From Dyadobacter sp. CY323 (GTDB lineage: Bacteria > Bacteroidota > Bacteroidia > Cytophagales > Spirosomataceae), in the NCBI RefSeq assembly GCF_021390245.1, contig NZ_JAJUXH010000029.1, positions 1 through 64,000 of the forward strand: 64,000 nucleotides of DNA. Reading direction: 5' to 3'. Positions 27,163 to 35,713 of the stretch are shown piece after piece (position 1 is the stretch's first letter; each line of letters begins with the position of its first letter). The position numbers were made by a program, and so were the translations under genes. A model generated the notes under the pieces. The model made no database searches, was not told where the DNA came from, and worked only from the letters and a program-made list of their open reading frames with translations.

Positions 27163-28563
27163 TTAAAACGATCTGGCAATTTTCACAAGAATGCCACCGG
27201 AATTGGGCAGCAGTTTTCCAGAATCAAATGCCAGTATTCCACCAGCCGTCAAATTGGCCCCTACATTCCTTTGGAAGTCAAAATAGCCAGAAAACTGGTT
27301 TACAGGTTTGTATGTTTTGCTGGTATCATGTGTCCCGAAATTCTTTGAATAAGAAACCTTACCGATGGCATTCCACTTACCAAAAATAAAATCGGATCCC
27401 AGGTGTAGCGCAATAATTCTGTTATTAATAAAGTAATTGATTGGAATTGAGGATTGTCCTGGGCGCGCATGATTAGCCGGTGTAATAAATGGGGTCCCCA
27501 GACTTAGTCCGTAATAAGACCATCCATCTTGGTAGAGATAGTGATTTAAATAATTTTCGTTTCCAGATGGTGTCGGCTTTGACCAGGTTTCACCAGCTTG
27601 ATTTTTTGAGTAGAGAAATTCAAAGACAAAACGCTTCCAGTAAAGGTCACCAGCTTTCGCTGTTTTATTCACTAAACTTACCCCATTAATCCCGTCAGCA
27701 ACATTAGCCAAATGGTAGAGGGCGCCAACCTCATAGAAACTCTGGCGGTACAGCCCTAACTTAAACTTGTCAAAGTCGTACTCGACTCGAACATCGATAT
27801 TTCCAGCATGATTTCCCACCTTGCTGAAGGCCCAACTTTTTCCCAGAACGACTGACTGATACTTCTGCCAACCAGTCAAGATAAATGACTCGAAAATCTG
27901 CGCTTCATGACCCCAAAAGACCTGATCATTAAATCCGCCATATAATTTGAGTCGCCAGTTAGGCTTCCCAATTCTGGCGTAAAAAGCTTTCTGATGGAAA
28001 TATGTCACAGCCCGGTCGATTCGTTTATTCTGAATTGTTTTTTCTCCCAGCCATCCCTGGGCGAAAACTCCCTTGAATGCAAAGATCCTCCCAAAGACGG
28101 GAACGGCATAGAATTCAGGAATTGCGATTTGGACTTTTGGAATACCAAGGGCGTTTCCGGAAATAGCAAAATTACCTGTTGTCAACAGTGTATCAGTCAG
28201 CCCGAAAGTTTCTCTCATTCTACCACCCTTCAATTCAAAAATTCCAAGTTTGACCTTGCCGTAGCCTTCGACCAGGATAAGGTTAGAACCCTTTCCACCA
28301 TTCGCCCGGCCTTCAAAACGTGCGCCCCAATCAACCAGCCGAACTTTTGTCGTGTCGTAGTCTTTATAACCCGAAGCAATGACGCTTACAGAAGGTCCAG
28401 AAAGTGGGATGCTTCCGAATTGATTGCTGCGCATCCAGAATGGGAGATGGTCAGGAGTAGTCAGAGAGGTCTGTGCTTCTAATTTGGCTCTGAAACTACT
28501 TGTTTGTGAAAAACACACAGCGTTTAGGAGTAGCAGAGTAGAAGCTAATAGGATTTTTTTCAT
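27163..28563 (-). CDS. capsule assembly Wzi family outer-membrane protein
   Basis: The ATG at 28563 is chosen because it gives a clean signal peptide (MKKILLASTLLLLNAVCFSQ); a longer frame from 28644 would bury it. The protein is 466 residues. The mature part is rich in alternating aromatic beta-strands typical of an outer-membrane barrel, including LPFWMRSNQFGSIP near the N-terminus and WGHEAQIFESFILTGWQKY in the middle, both of which I associate with Bacteroidota Wzi-like proteins. Wzi helps attach or organise capsule at the cell surface. It lies on the same strand as the EPS locus, 756 bp upstream of the phosphatase gene, and fits functionally. Confidence 0.85.
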   Translation of the reverse strand: MKKILLASTLLLLNAVCFSQTSSFRAKLEAQTSLTTPDHLPFWMRSNQFGSIPLSGPSVSVIASGYKDYDTTKVRLVDWGARFEGRANGGKGSNLILVEGYGKVKLGIFELKGGRMRETFGLTDTLLTTGNFAISGNALGIPKVQIAIPEFYAVPVFGRIFAFKGVFAQGWLGEKTIQNKRIDRAVTYFHQKAFYARIGKPNWRLKLYGGFNDQVFWGHEAQIFESFILTGWQKYQSVVLGKSWAFSKVGNHAGNIDVRVEYDFDKFKLGLYRQSFYEVGALYHLANVADGINGVSLVNKTAKAGDLYWKRFVFEFLYSKNQAGETWSKPTPSGNENYLNHYLYQDGWSYYGLSLGTPFITPANHARPGQSSIPINYFINNRIIALHLGSDFIFGKWNAIGKVSYSKNFGTHDTSKTYKPVNQFSGYFDFQRNVGANLTAGGILAFDSGKLLPNSGGILVKIARSF

Positions 28564-28781
28564 ACGTTGAGTAAAAAACTGCGGGTCGAATGTAGCTAAA
28601 ATCCCGTTGCTCATAGCATCTTGTTCGTAGAAATTCCACAACACCTTTTTTCTAAACGTCCTCCTGGTGCCTACTTAGACTGTTCCAGTTCAAGATTCTA
28701 ACCAGCAAATCAGTAGTTTTTACCTTAATTCGAATTTTCACACCAATACATTATTTGATCAACTTAAACTATTAATGTGAT

Positions 28782-29420
28782 ATGAGAAACCTCAACTGGT
28801 TTGGAGTAATATTGGTCCTTGTCACCTTGTCTGCCACTTCCTCTTCCGCCCAGGATGGCTGGATCTCAATCTTTAATGGCAAAAACCTGGATGGCTGGAA
28901 AGTAGGCGCGAATGCCAGCTCGTTTTCCATTGTCGATGGCACCATCAAGGTGGCTGGCCCGCGGGCACATTTGTTCTATGACGGACCAGTGAAAAACCAT
29001 ATGTTCAAAAATTTCGAATTTAAGGCTACGGTGAAGACTACGGCGGGGTCGAATTCCGGGATTTTTATCCATTCAGCTTATCAGGAAGATGGCTGGCCCT
29101 CACAAGGCTACGAAGTACAGGTCAATCAATCGCATACGGATTACAAACGCACCGGAAGTTTGTACAATGTAGTGGATGTGAAGGAAACGTATGTGAAAGA
29201 CGGTGAATGGTACACAGAGTATGTCAAAGTCGAGGGAAAGCACATCACGATTAAAATCAATGATAAAACGGTGGTTGACTACGAGGAAACAGATGTCGAT
29301 AAAAGAGGAGGGGACATGAAGACCAAATTTCTGAAGTCAGGCACTTTCGCTTTGCAAGCGCATGATCCTAAAAGTGTCGTGTATTATAAAGACATTATGG
29401 TAAAACCATTGACGGAATAA
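28782..29420 (+). CDS. DUF1080 (3-keto-disaccharide hydrolase-type) secreted protein
   Basis: This 212-residue protein has a signal peptide ending at SSAQ (residue 24) and then the single DUF1080 jelly-roll: GWISIFNGKNLDGWKVG, FEFKATVKTTAGSNSGIFIHS, WPSQGYEVQVN and the closing FALQAHDPKSVVYYKDIMVKP. The length and motifs match the family, whose members cleave 3-keto-glycosides or bind glucan-like sugars in the periplasm. It stands alone, is divergent from the Wzi-like gene and is followed by a hairpin terminator. Confidence 0.92.
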   Translation: MRNLNWFGVILVLVTLSATSSSAQDGWISIFNGKNLDGWKVGANASSFSIVDGTIKVAGPRAHLFYDGPVKNHMFKNFEFKATVKTTAGSNSGIFIHSAYQEDGWPSQGYEVQVNQSHTDYKRTGSLYNVVDVKETYVKDGEWYTEYVKVEGKHITIKINDKTVVDYEETDVDKRGGDMKTKFLKSGTFALQAHDPKSVVYYKDIMVKPLTE

Positions 29421-29475
29421 TTTCCTACTTACAATCAGGTATGACAGCGTTACTACATGTCGAAGCAACATTGCG

Positions 29476-29508
29476 TCGCCTCCCATGAAAGGGGGGCGAA
29501 TTTTATTT
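29476..29508 (+). terminator. intrinsic terminator after the DUF1080 gene
   Basis: A 9-bp stem (TCGCCTCCC / GGGGGGCGA, one G-U pair) with loop ATGAAA spans 29476-29499 and is followed by ATTTTATTTG. It lies 55 bp downstream of the DUF1080 stop in the 316-bp gap before the helicase gene. Nothing else is visible in that gap. Confidence 0.6.
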
Positions 29509-29736
29509 GTTGGTACCCGATCAGATAGCTGCCCAATTTGTGCAAGGTCGTAAACCCGCTCGCGTAAGGTGTCCATTAACCGCTCACACTTCATCTTCTG
29601 TCCTGTGTTTTTCATTCCAGCGCACTTTTTAGTATCTTTGCTTAAATCAAGCGGTTTGCTGACTGGGAAATTTGAAGTCAGCTCTTTCACTAACACATTC
29701 TCAGATACACGATCTGAGAACTTTAAAAGCTGAATT

Positions 29737-31008
29737 TTGAATTTCAATGAATTTGAACTCCACGAAGACGTATTAAGCGCCGTGGACTCCATGAATTACC
29801 AGCAGGCTACCCCAATACAGGAACAAGCCATTCCTTTAATCCTCAAAGGCAAAGACTTACTTGCCTGTGCGCAAACTGGCACCGGTAAAACGGCCGCTTA
29901 CCTGATTCCTATATTAGACAAGGTTGCACACCAGTCCAATGTCCATACCGGCGCGTTGATCTTGGTGCCAACGCGTGAGCTGGCCGTTCAGATCGACCAG
30001 CAGATCCAGGGTCTGGGTTATTTTGTGGGCGCCACAAGTATTGCTGTTTATGGAGGTAATAAAGGTCCTGAGTGGGATCAGCAAAAAAAGGCGTTAACCC
30101 AGGGCGCGGATATCATCATCGCAACACCCGGCAGATTGATCGCTCACCTGCAACTGGGCTACGTTAGCTTTAAAGACATAAAGCATTTGGTGCTGGATGA
30201 GGCCGACCGCATGCTTGATATGGGATTTCTTGGTGACATCCTAAAAATAATGAGCTATCTGCCCTCAGAGAGGCAGACACTTATGTTTTCGGCGACCATG
30301 CCTTCTAAAATTGGGGAGCTGGCAAAACGGATCTTGCAAAAACCGGAAGAAATACGTTTAGCTGTTTCCAGGCCGGCCGATCGCATTGATCAGCAGTTTT
30401 ATCTGGCAAAGGATGAGCAGAAATTGCCGCTGTTAATCCATTTGCTGAGCCAGGTGCAAAGCACGAGCATGGTTTTGTTCACGTCTCGAAAGTCGAATGT
30501 GGAGCCGATAGTGAGATCTCTGAGAAAGCTTGGAATGGGTGCGCAGGGAATTTCATCTGATTCCGAGCAAAGTGACCGCGAAGTAATGTTGCGGGATTTT
30601 AAAAATAAAAAGTTTCCAATTCTTGTAGCGACCGACGTTCTGTCCCGCGGGATCGATATCGACAATTTAAGTCACGTGGTCAATTACGACGTGCCCCGTG
30701 ACCCGGAAGATTACGTCCACCGTATTGGACGCACAGCCCGTGCAGAGTCCAAAGGAACGGCAATTACTTTTATTAATGAACAAGATCAAAAATACGTTCT
30801 GAAAATCGAGCGTCTTTTTGAGAAAGAAGTAGAAAAAAGGTCGATCACACAGGATCTTGGTCTGGGGGAAGCTCCGCTGTTTGAGCCGCGCAAGTTTAGA
30901 CCTCCCGTAAAGAAGCTGAAACGTTCCGGCAAACCAGGTGAAAAACCTTCTGGCGGGCATAAAAGACTTAACCCAAAACGAGAACAAAATAAACCTTCCC
31001 AGGCGTAA
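29737..31008 (+). CDS. DEAD-box ATP-dependent RNA helicase (RhlE-like)
   Basis: This 423-residue protein carries all helicase motifs: Q-motif (YQQATPIQEQAI), AQTGTGKT, PTRELAVQ, GG and TPGRL, DEAD (VLDEADRMLDMGF), SAT, SRGIDIDN and HRIGRTAR. A Lys/Arg-rich tail after residue 375 probably binds RNA. It unwinds short RNA duplexes during ribosome assembly or RNA decay, especially in the cold. The start is unusual: in-frame TGA at 29731 leaves only TTG at 29737 to give the family-typical NFNEFELHEDVLSAV N-terminus; the next ATG (Met of DSMNYQ) would cut into the Q-motif region. Confidence 0.95.
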   Translation: MNFNEFELHEDVLSAVDSMNYQQATPIQEQAIPLILKGKDLLACAQTGTGKTAAYLIPILDKVAHQSNVHTGALILVPTRELAVQIDQQIQGLGYFVGATSIAVYGGNKGPEWDQQKKALTQGADIIIATPGRLIAHLQLGYVSFKDIKHLVLDEADRMLDMGFLGDILKIMSYLPSERQTLMFSATMPSKIGELAKRILQKPEEIRLAVSRPADRIDQQFYLAKDEQKLPLLIHLLSQVQSTSMVLFTSRKSNVEPIVRSLRKLGMGAQGISSDSEQSDREVMLRDFKNKKFPILVATDVLSRGIDIDNLSHVVNYDVPRDPEDYVHRIGRTARAESKGTAITFINEQDQKYVLKIERLFEKEVEKRSITQDLGLGEAPLFEPRKFRPPVKKLKRSGKPGEKPSGGHKRLNPKREQNKPSQA

Positions 31009-31171
31009 GCCATATTCAGTGTTTGTCAGGTGTGCGGCCTGAAATGATAAGTAGTTCTAGCATTATCTCAATGTTTAGTGTAATCAAAACAATGAAACAG
31101 CTCAGGTACGCTATTTTTCCATTTCATTTGTCTTGCTTTAATCGTCCTGGATGAACCTAAATTAAGTACTG

Positions 31172-31894
31172 TTGGACCGTTTGATAGATTGGATAAGAAA
31201 TTACAAGTTTAGCGTATCCGACCCGCCCATTGTTTCGATGGAGGGCTTGTTTTCGCTCCTTCTGCTGCTGGTATTAAGCCTGGCAGCTGTATTTTTCCAT
31301 CTGATCCGCATTCTCTTTAATTCCCCGGTTGACTTTTCACTGGACTGGAACCTGTTTTTAAGCTGGATTCCGTTAATTGTTGCCTTTCTGGCCGACAGCT
31401 TAACAAAGCGATACGGCCAGATTCCGGTTATACTTGCGTTTTTGAGTGTGACCTGGCTGGCATTTTTTCCCAATGCTCCTTATATGATTACCGATCTGGC
31501 GCACCTAACGGTTGATTATCAAAGAGATCTGACCTGGCACGACACGATCATGCTGTTCTTCTACGCAGAAGTCAGCCTTTTCAACGGATTGGTTTCGCTT
31601 TACTGGATCCATCGATCATGGAGAAGGGTTTTTTCCAAAAAGACAGGCAACATTCTCCTGGCAATCAGTTTGCCGACGGCCGGATTCGGCGTATACCTTG
31701 GAAGGGTAAAGCGGATGAACAGCTGGGATATTATTCATGAGCCGCGAGTTGTGCTGGATCAACTCGTTGACAGTCTTTTGGATCGCACCGCAATGGTATT
31801 AAGTATAGAAATGGGAATGCTTCTGGGAGTACTCTATCTGGTGCTTTGGGGGGTTATTCGTTTCAGGATCAGGTACAGTAAAAAGAACCAATAA
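31172..31894 (+). CDS. DUF1361 family membrane protein
   Basis: The protein has up to 240 residues with six to seven hydrophobic segments. Family marks are FLSWIPLIVAFLAD, LAFFPNAPYMITDLAHL, and GVYLGRVKRMNSWDII in the second half. The biochemical function of DUF1361 is unknown. The frame starts with TTG at 31172 (stop in frame at 31163); an ATG at 31238 would begin just before the first membrane segment and is a possible alternative. It lies 14 bp upstream of the methyltransferase gene and probably heads that operon. Confidence 0.88.
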   Translation: MDRLIDWIRNYKFSVSDPPIVSMEGLFSLLLLLVLSLAAVFFHLIRILFNSPVDFSLDWNLFLSWIPLIVAFLADSLTKRYGQIPVILAFLSVTWLAFFPNAPYMITDLAHLTVDYQRDLTWHDTIMLFFYAEVSLFNGLVSLYWIHRSWRRVFSKKTGNILLAISLPTAGFGVYLGRVKRMNSWDIIHEPRVVLDQLVDSLLDRTAMVLSIEMGMLLGVLYLVLWGVIRFRIRYSKKNQ

Positions 31895-31908
31895 ATTCGC
31901 TTTGAAAC

Positions 31909-32640
31909 ATGCACGTTTCTGGAAATGTCAAAGATTCCTATTCATCACAGTATGATGATGCTTCTGTCGCCTGGCGAAATACGGGCGCAAAATACAAAGC
32001 AGTAAATATTGTCGAGCTCGCCAAAAACATCAGCTTTAAAAACGTGCTGGAAGTAGGAGCCGGGGAGGGAAGCATTTTAAAATGGCTGTCAGAATGGGGC
32101 TTCTGCCCGGATTTGAATTGTGTTGAAATCTCAGAAAGCGGCATCGATCTGATCAAATCAAAAAACATTAAGAGCCTTCACGACATTTTGCTATTCGACG
32201 GATACAAAATTCCATATTCAGATAACCATTTCGACCTGGTGATTTGCTCCCATGTGCTGGAACATGTGGAACATGAGCGGTTACTACTTAGGGAAATCAA
32301 AAGGGTATCAAAACACCAGATTTTTGAGGTGCCGATCGATTTTTCGTTTTATGTTGATAAAAAACTTAAGCATTTCCTTTCCTACGGCCATATCAATATT
32401 TACACGCCGGCTTTGTTTAGGTTCCTGCTTTTGTCTGAGAACTTTAAAGTTGAGAAAGATATTTGCCACTTATACCACGATGATGTGATCAAGCAAATGT
32501 TCAAAAATAGAAAGTCTGCCTACTACTTCATGAAACTCAAACAACAAGTACTCAGGATGTTCCCGTACTTCCTTGGCATCAAGCCGCATTCCTACGCGGT
32601 GCTGACTTCAAAATCCGAAAAGGAACTTTCCATTTTTTAG
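31909..32640 (+). CDS. class I SAM-dependent methyltransferase
   Basis: This 243-residue protein has the Rossmann methyltransferase fold: motif I VLEVGAGEGSILKWL near 46-60, an acidic LNCVEISESGIDLI strand, and the motif IV/post region HFDLVICSHVLEHVEHERLLLREI near 107-130, typical of Methyltransf_11. The C-terminal basic helix and FLGIKPHSYAVL resemble enzymes acting on lipids or glycans, but the substrate cannot be assigned. It starts 14 bp after the DUF1361 gene and is followed with no gap by the pseudouridine synthase gene. Confidence 0.88.
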   Translation: MHVSGNVKDSYSSQYDDASVAWRNTGAKYKAVNIVELAKNISFKNVLEVGAGEGSILKWLSEWGFCPDLNCVEISESGIDLIKSKNIKSLHDILLFDGYKIPYSDNHFDLVICSHVLEHVEHERLLLREIKRVSKHQIFEVPIDFSFYVDKKLKHFLSYGHINIYTPALFRFLLLSENFKVEKDICHLYHDDVIKQMFKNRKSAYYFMKLKQQVLRMFPYFLGIKPHSYAVLTSKSEKELSIF

Positions 32641-33357
32641 GTGTCGCCAGAGGAATTTTCCCCACTGTCCATTTTATATCAGGACAACGATCTCATCGCC
32701 ATTAACAAGCCGCATGGCTTATTGGTACATCGTTCTTCGATTGCCGCCGACGCGGATGTTTTCGCCGTCCAGCTCCTTCGGGAACAAATCGGCCAAAGAG
32801 TCTACCCGGTCCACCGGCTCGATCGCAAAACGGGAGGCGCATTACTGTTTGCGCTGAATGAGGAAATGAACGGCCTGATGCAGCAGCAGTTTCAGGAAGG
32901 CAAAGTGGAGAAAACCTACCACGCCATTGTCAGGGGTTTCACTGAAAACAGCGGTGAAATTGATTATCCACTAAAAAGGGACGACGGCGTGATTCAGCAG
33001 GCCTTCACCTCCTACAAAACACTCGACCGCTCAGAAGTACCATTCGCCATTGGCAAACATCCCACGTCGCGCTACTCCCTTGTAGAGCTCTCCCCGCAAA
33101 CCGGCAGAATGCACCAGTTAAGAAAACATACGGCGCACATTTTCCATCCCATTATCGGCGACAGGCCACATGGGTGCAACAAGCAAAACCGGTATTTTAA
33201 AGAGATGCTTCAAATGGATACGATGTTACTGCATGCCACGAGTTTAAAATTTGTCCATCCGGTGTCACATTCAGCTGTGCTGATCGCCGCTCCTGTGCAA
33301 CACGAATTTGTGAGGATGGTGAATGAACTCGGTTTTGCCGGTTACTCACTTATCTGA
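32641..33357 (+). CDS. TruC-like RNA pseudouridine synthase (RluA family)
   Basis: This 238-residue protein has the RluA-family catalytic loop YPVHRLDRKTGG with Asp61, the N-terminal ILYQDNDLIAINKPHGLLVHRS, and SLVELSPQTGRMHQLRKH, HIFHPIIGDRPHG and HATSLKFVHP near the end. The HG..N block and the length without an S4 domain fit TruC, which makes pseudouridine 65 in tRNA. The start codon is a GTG that directly follows the TAG of the methyltransferase gene, with zero spacing, so translation is probably coupled. Confidence 0.9.
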   Translation: MSPEEFSPLSILYQDNDLIAINKPHGLLVHRSSIAADADVFAVQLLREQIGQRVYPVHRLDRKTGGALLFALNEEMNGLMQQQFQEGKVEKTYHAIVRGFTENSGEIDYPLKRDDGVIQQAFTSYKTLDRSEVPFAIGKHPTSRYSLVELSPQTGRMHQLRKHTAHIFHPIIGDRPHGCNKQNRYFKEMLQMDTMLLHATSLKFVHPVSHSAVLIAAPVQHEFVRMVNELGFAGYSLI

Positions 33358-33430
33358 CAATTTACGTTTTTTACTGCAACGATATCGCCCTCGCAAGTGT
33401 CTAGGAGTAAATTCCACCTTCTTGACAGCC

Positions 33431-33970
33431 ATGCAAAAATTTCTCCTTTTTCTGTTCTGGATAGCAGCGTCGCTAGCCTGCACGACCGCACCGGCAACCC
33501 AGCCCATTAATGGCATACCATTCGATGGTACCGCATATAAGCCGATTTACTCCTCCGCAGAGGATCTGGCAAAAGTGAAGATCTCTGCCGCAGAACCACT
33601 TGCTGAACCGGGCAAAATCTACCTGTTTGATCCCTATATCTTTATAAATGAAAGTGGAAAGGGAATCCATATCATCGACAACTCGGATCCTAAAAACCCG
33701 AAAAATCTTTCCTTTATTTCCATTACCGGAAACTATGATATGGCCGTGAAAGACAACTGGCTTTATGCGGATAACCTGTCCAATCTGCTCGTGTTTGATA
33801 TAGGCGACCCAAAAGCTCCCAAGCTGACCAAGACCATTGAAAATGCCATCCCGATCAACAGCTTTCCTCCCCATACTAACATTTATTTTGAATGTCCGGA
33901 GGCTAAAAAAGGTATTGTCGTTGGCTGGGAAAAGGTAACGATCTCCGAGCAGCCTAAATGTTTCAGATGA
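33431..33970 (+). CDS. LVIVD-repeat lipoprotein, short form
   Basis: ATG at 33431 gives a lipoprotein signal (MQKFLLFLFWIAASLAC) and is preferred to the longer frame from 33323, which overlaps the pseudouridine synthase. The protein has 179 residues. The mature part contains beta-propeller-type LVIVD repeats: GIHIIDNSDPKNPKNLSFI, then NYDMAVKDNWLYADNLSNLLVFDIGDPKAPKL. It ends in GIVVGWEKVTISEQPKCFR, which I believe is a natural end for this group, so it is probably not truncated. The gene is followed within 50 bp by a longer LVIVD paralogue and then by an outer-membrane protein. Its role is unknown. Confidence 0.85.
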   Translation: MQKFLLFLFWIAASLACTTAPATQPINGIPFDGTAYKPIYSSAEDLAKVKISAAEPLAEPGKIYLFDPYIFINESGKGIHIIDNSDPKNPKNLSFISITGNYDMAVKDNWLYADNLSNLLVFDIGDPKAPKLTKTIENAIPINSFPPHTNIYFECPEAKKGIVVGWEKVTISEQPKCFR

Positions 33971-34017
33971 TGATCCATCCACTCAAAAATACAACCGTAA
34001 TGCGGGAGCTAACTACC

Positions 34018-34788
34018 ATGAAAAGAAAAATCGTCCCCATTCTGTTTCTCGGGCTTGCCGTAGCGGGCTTGCTGCTGATCCTGTCTTCCTGCGAGAGCAG
34101 CGATAAAAGTTCAGATCTTTCACCGCAAGCAGGAGTTGGCGGCTCTATGGCCCGATTTGCAATCACGGGCAACACACTTTACATCGTTTCAAAACAATCC
34201 CTGGAAGTGTACAACATCACAGACGGAGGCAGCCCGGTCAAAGCGGTCAAAAAGAACATGAATGTGGGTATTGAAACCATTTTTCCCTATCAGAGCCATC
34301 TTTTTATCGGGGCAAATGACGGGATGTATATTTATAACAACAGCAATCCAAACGACCCACAATTACTATCCAAATTCACACACGTGCAATCCTGTGATCC
34401 GGTGGTCGTGCAGGGGAAATATGCTTATGTGACGCTTCGCAGCGGCGCTTTATGCCGTCCTGGGAATACGCTTAGCTCGCTGGATGTGGTCGACGTGAGT
34501 AACCCCTCCAATCCGGCTATGGTGCATTCGCAGGTAATGTCATCGCCATTCGGGCTGGGGGTTTCCGGCAACAAGCTTTTCATTTGTGAGGGAGACCAGG
34601 GTTTTAGGGTGATGGATATATCCAATCCGATTTTGCCGGTTCAAAAGCATTTTTTCGCGGAAATACCTTCCTACGATGTCATCGTGAGAAATAAACACTT
34701 GATCATCACCGGGAAGGGCGGCTTGTTTCAATACCAATTTGATCAAGATGACAAGTACGAACTTCTGAGCAAAATCCCGGTTTTATGA
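34018..34788 (+). CDS. LVIVD-repeat lipoprotein, long form
   Basis: ATG at 34018 gives a typical lipoprotein signal (MKRKIVPILFLGLAVAGLL ending LSSC); the frame also opens at 33958, overlapping the previous gene. The protein is 256 residues. At least four propeller-type repeats are visible, for example YIVSKQSLEVYNITDGGSPVK, MYIYNNSNPNDPQLL, LDVVDVSNPSNPAM and FRVMDISNPILPV. Such proteins are lipid-anchored in the envelope; no enzymatic residues are evident. Its stop overlaps the start of the outer-membrane protein by 4 bp (ATGA). Confidence 0.88.
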   Translation: MKRKIVPILFLGLAVAGLLLILSSCESSDKSSDLSPQAGVGGSMARFAITGNTLYIVSKQSLEVYNITDGGSPVKAVKKNMNVGIETIFPYQSHLFIGANDGMYIYNNSNPNDPQLLSKFTHVQSCDPVVVQGKYAYVTLRSGALCRPGNTLSSLDVVDVSNPSNPAMVHSQVMSSPFGLGVSGNKLFICEGDQGFRVMDISNPILPVQKHFFAEIPSYDVIVRNKHLIITGKGGLFQYQFDQDDKYELLSKIPVL

Positions 34789-35477
34789 AGTCAGGTTTAA
34801 CACTTACACTTTTCATTTTATTGATTTTTTCACAAGTATCCGCGCAAATTGATGCGCAAACAGCTGGCAGCCATGTGATTCTGAAATATTCCCCGTTGCC
34901 AATGTTTGATGTCGACAACACGTTTCAGCTCGGGGTGGAGGTGCCGTTGGGAAATAGCGGATTTAGTTTGCAGCAGGATCTGGGTTACGGGCATTCCAAG
35001 TTCAATATCTGGTACCAGGAAGACAGTAGTCCTCCTAATAAAGACATTTACAAAAGCCGGACACAGCTGCGGTATTACTTTTATGAAAGGCGCCGCACAA
35101 AAGCATATGTGGCTGGGGAGTACCTTTTCAAGAAAGTCGTGTATCGAGAAAATCAATGGGTGGGAATGGACTGCTCTGGCTTTGGAGGCTGCGGATATTT
35201 TGAAAACAGAGATGTGAAGATCGGTAGGATCGTGGGCGCGGGCCACATTAGGGCTGGCTGGCAAATCTATTTTGCAAACCGGATGACCCTCGATTTTTTC
35301 GGTGGATTTGGAATGAGAAGGATCAAGGTCAACACACTTTCCTCCGGACTTGAGAATGCAAGCGTCCGCAATCCCGAGTCATTCTGGTTTAATGCGGCCA
35401 ATGGTGCAGACGATTTTATACCAAGTCTTGTGCTCGGGGTACATTTTGGATTAATCCTGGGAAAATTGGAGAACTGA
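34785..35477 (+). CDS. outer-membrane beta-barrel protein, function unknown
   Basis: This 230-residue protein has a signal peptide (SGLTLTLFILLIFSQVSAQ). The mature part alternates hydrophobic and polar residues with an aromatic-rich core (LRYYFYERRRTKAYVAGEYLF) and ends in a strand LVLGVHFGLILGK, consistent with a small barrel of the DUF3575/outer-membrane type. Cysteines in GMDCSGFGGCGYF may form a surface loop disulfide. It is translationally coupled to the long LVIVD lipoprotein and followed by a strong terminator, making a three-gene envelope unit. Confidence 0.78.
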   Translation: MKSGLTLTLFILLIFSQVSAQIDAQTAGSHVILKYSPLPMFDVDNTFQLGVEVPLGNSGFSLQQDLGYGHSKFNIWYQEDSSPPNKDIYKSRTQLRYYFYERRRTKAYVAGEYLFKKVVYRENQWVGMDCSGFGGCGYFENRDVKIGRIVGAGHIRAGWQIYFANRMTLDFFGGFGMRRIKVNTLSSGLENASVRNPESFWFNAANGADDFIPSLVLGVHFGLILGKLEN

Positions 35478-35489
35478 TTCACTTCCTTA

Positions 35490-35535
35490 AACCAAAAATC
35501 CCGTCAGATACTCATATTTGACGGGATTTTTGGTT
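35490..35535 (+). terminator. strong hairpin terminator, probably bidirectional
   Basis: There is a perfect 17-bp stem at 35490-35506 and 35519-35535 with a 12-nt loop; the stem runs from AACCAAAAATCCCGTCA to its exact complement, so A-rich and T-rich flanks occur on both strands. It lies 13 bp after the stop of the outer-membrane protein and about 180 bp before the metalloprotease start. Confidence 0.9.
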
Positions 35536-35713
35536 AATTAAACCTATATTGTCCTATTATTTCTCACCAAAATACTCAACGTTATGAAATATCTCTCTAC
35601 ATCTTTTCAGTAGCGACCCCGTCCATCACATCTGTTTCCGATTTCTCTGTTTGCTATCTCGCATTCGGAGACTGTTTATATGTCTATCTGTAAGCACGTT
35701 AACCAAGAACTTA

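Noticed and set aside
29337..29792. 151-codon minus-strand open frame over the DUF1080/helicase gap
   Set aside because: It overlaps the ends of two clear plus-strand genes and covers a terminator hairpin; the sequence is not protein-like.
33323..34018. The two LVIVD proteins as one gene split by a frameshift
   Set aside because: The first ends naturally (GWEKVTISEQPKCFR) and the second has its own complete lipoprotein signal peptide, so two genes fit better.
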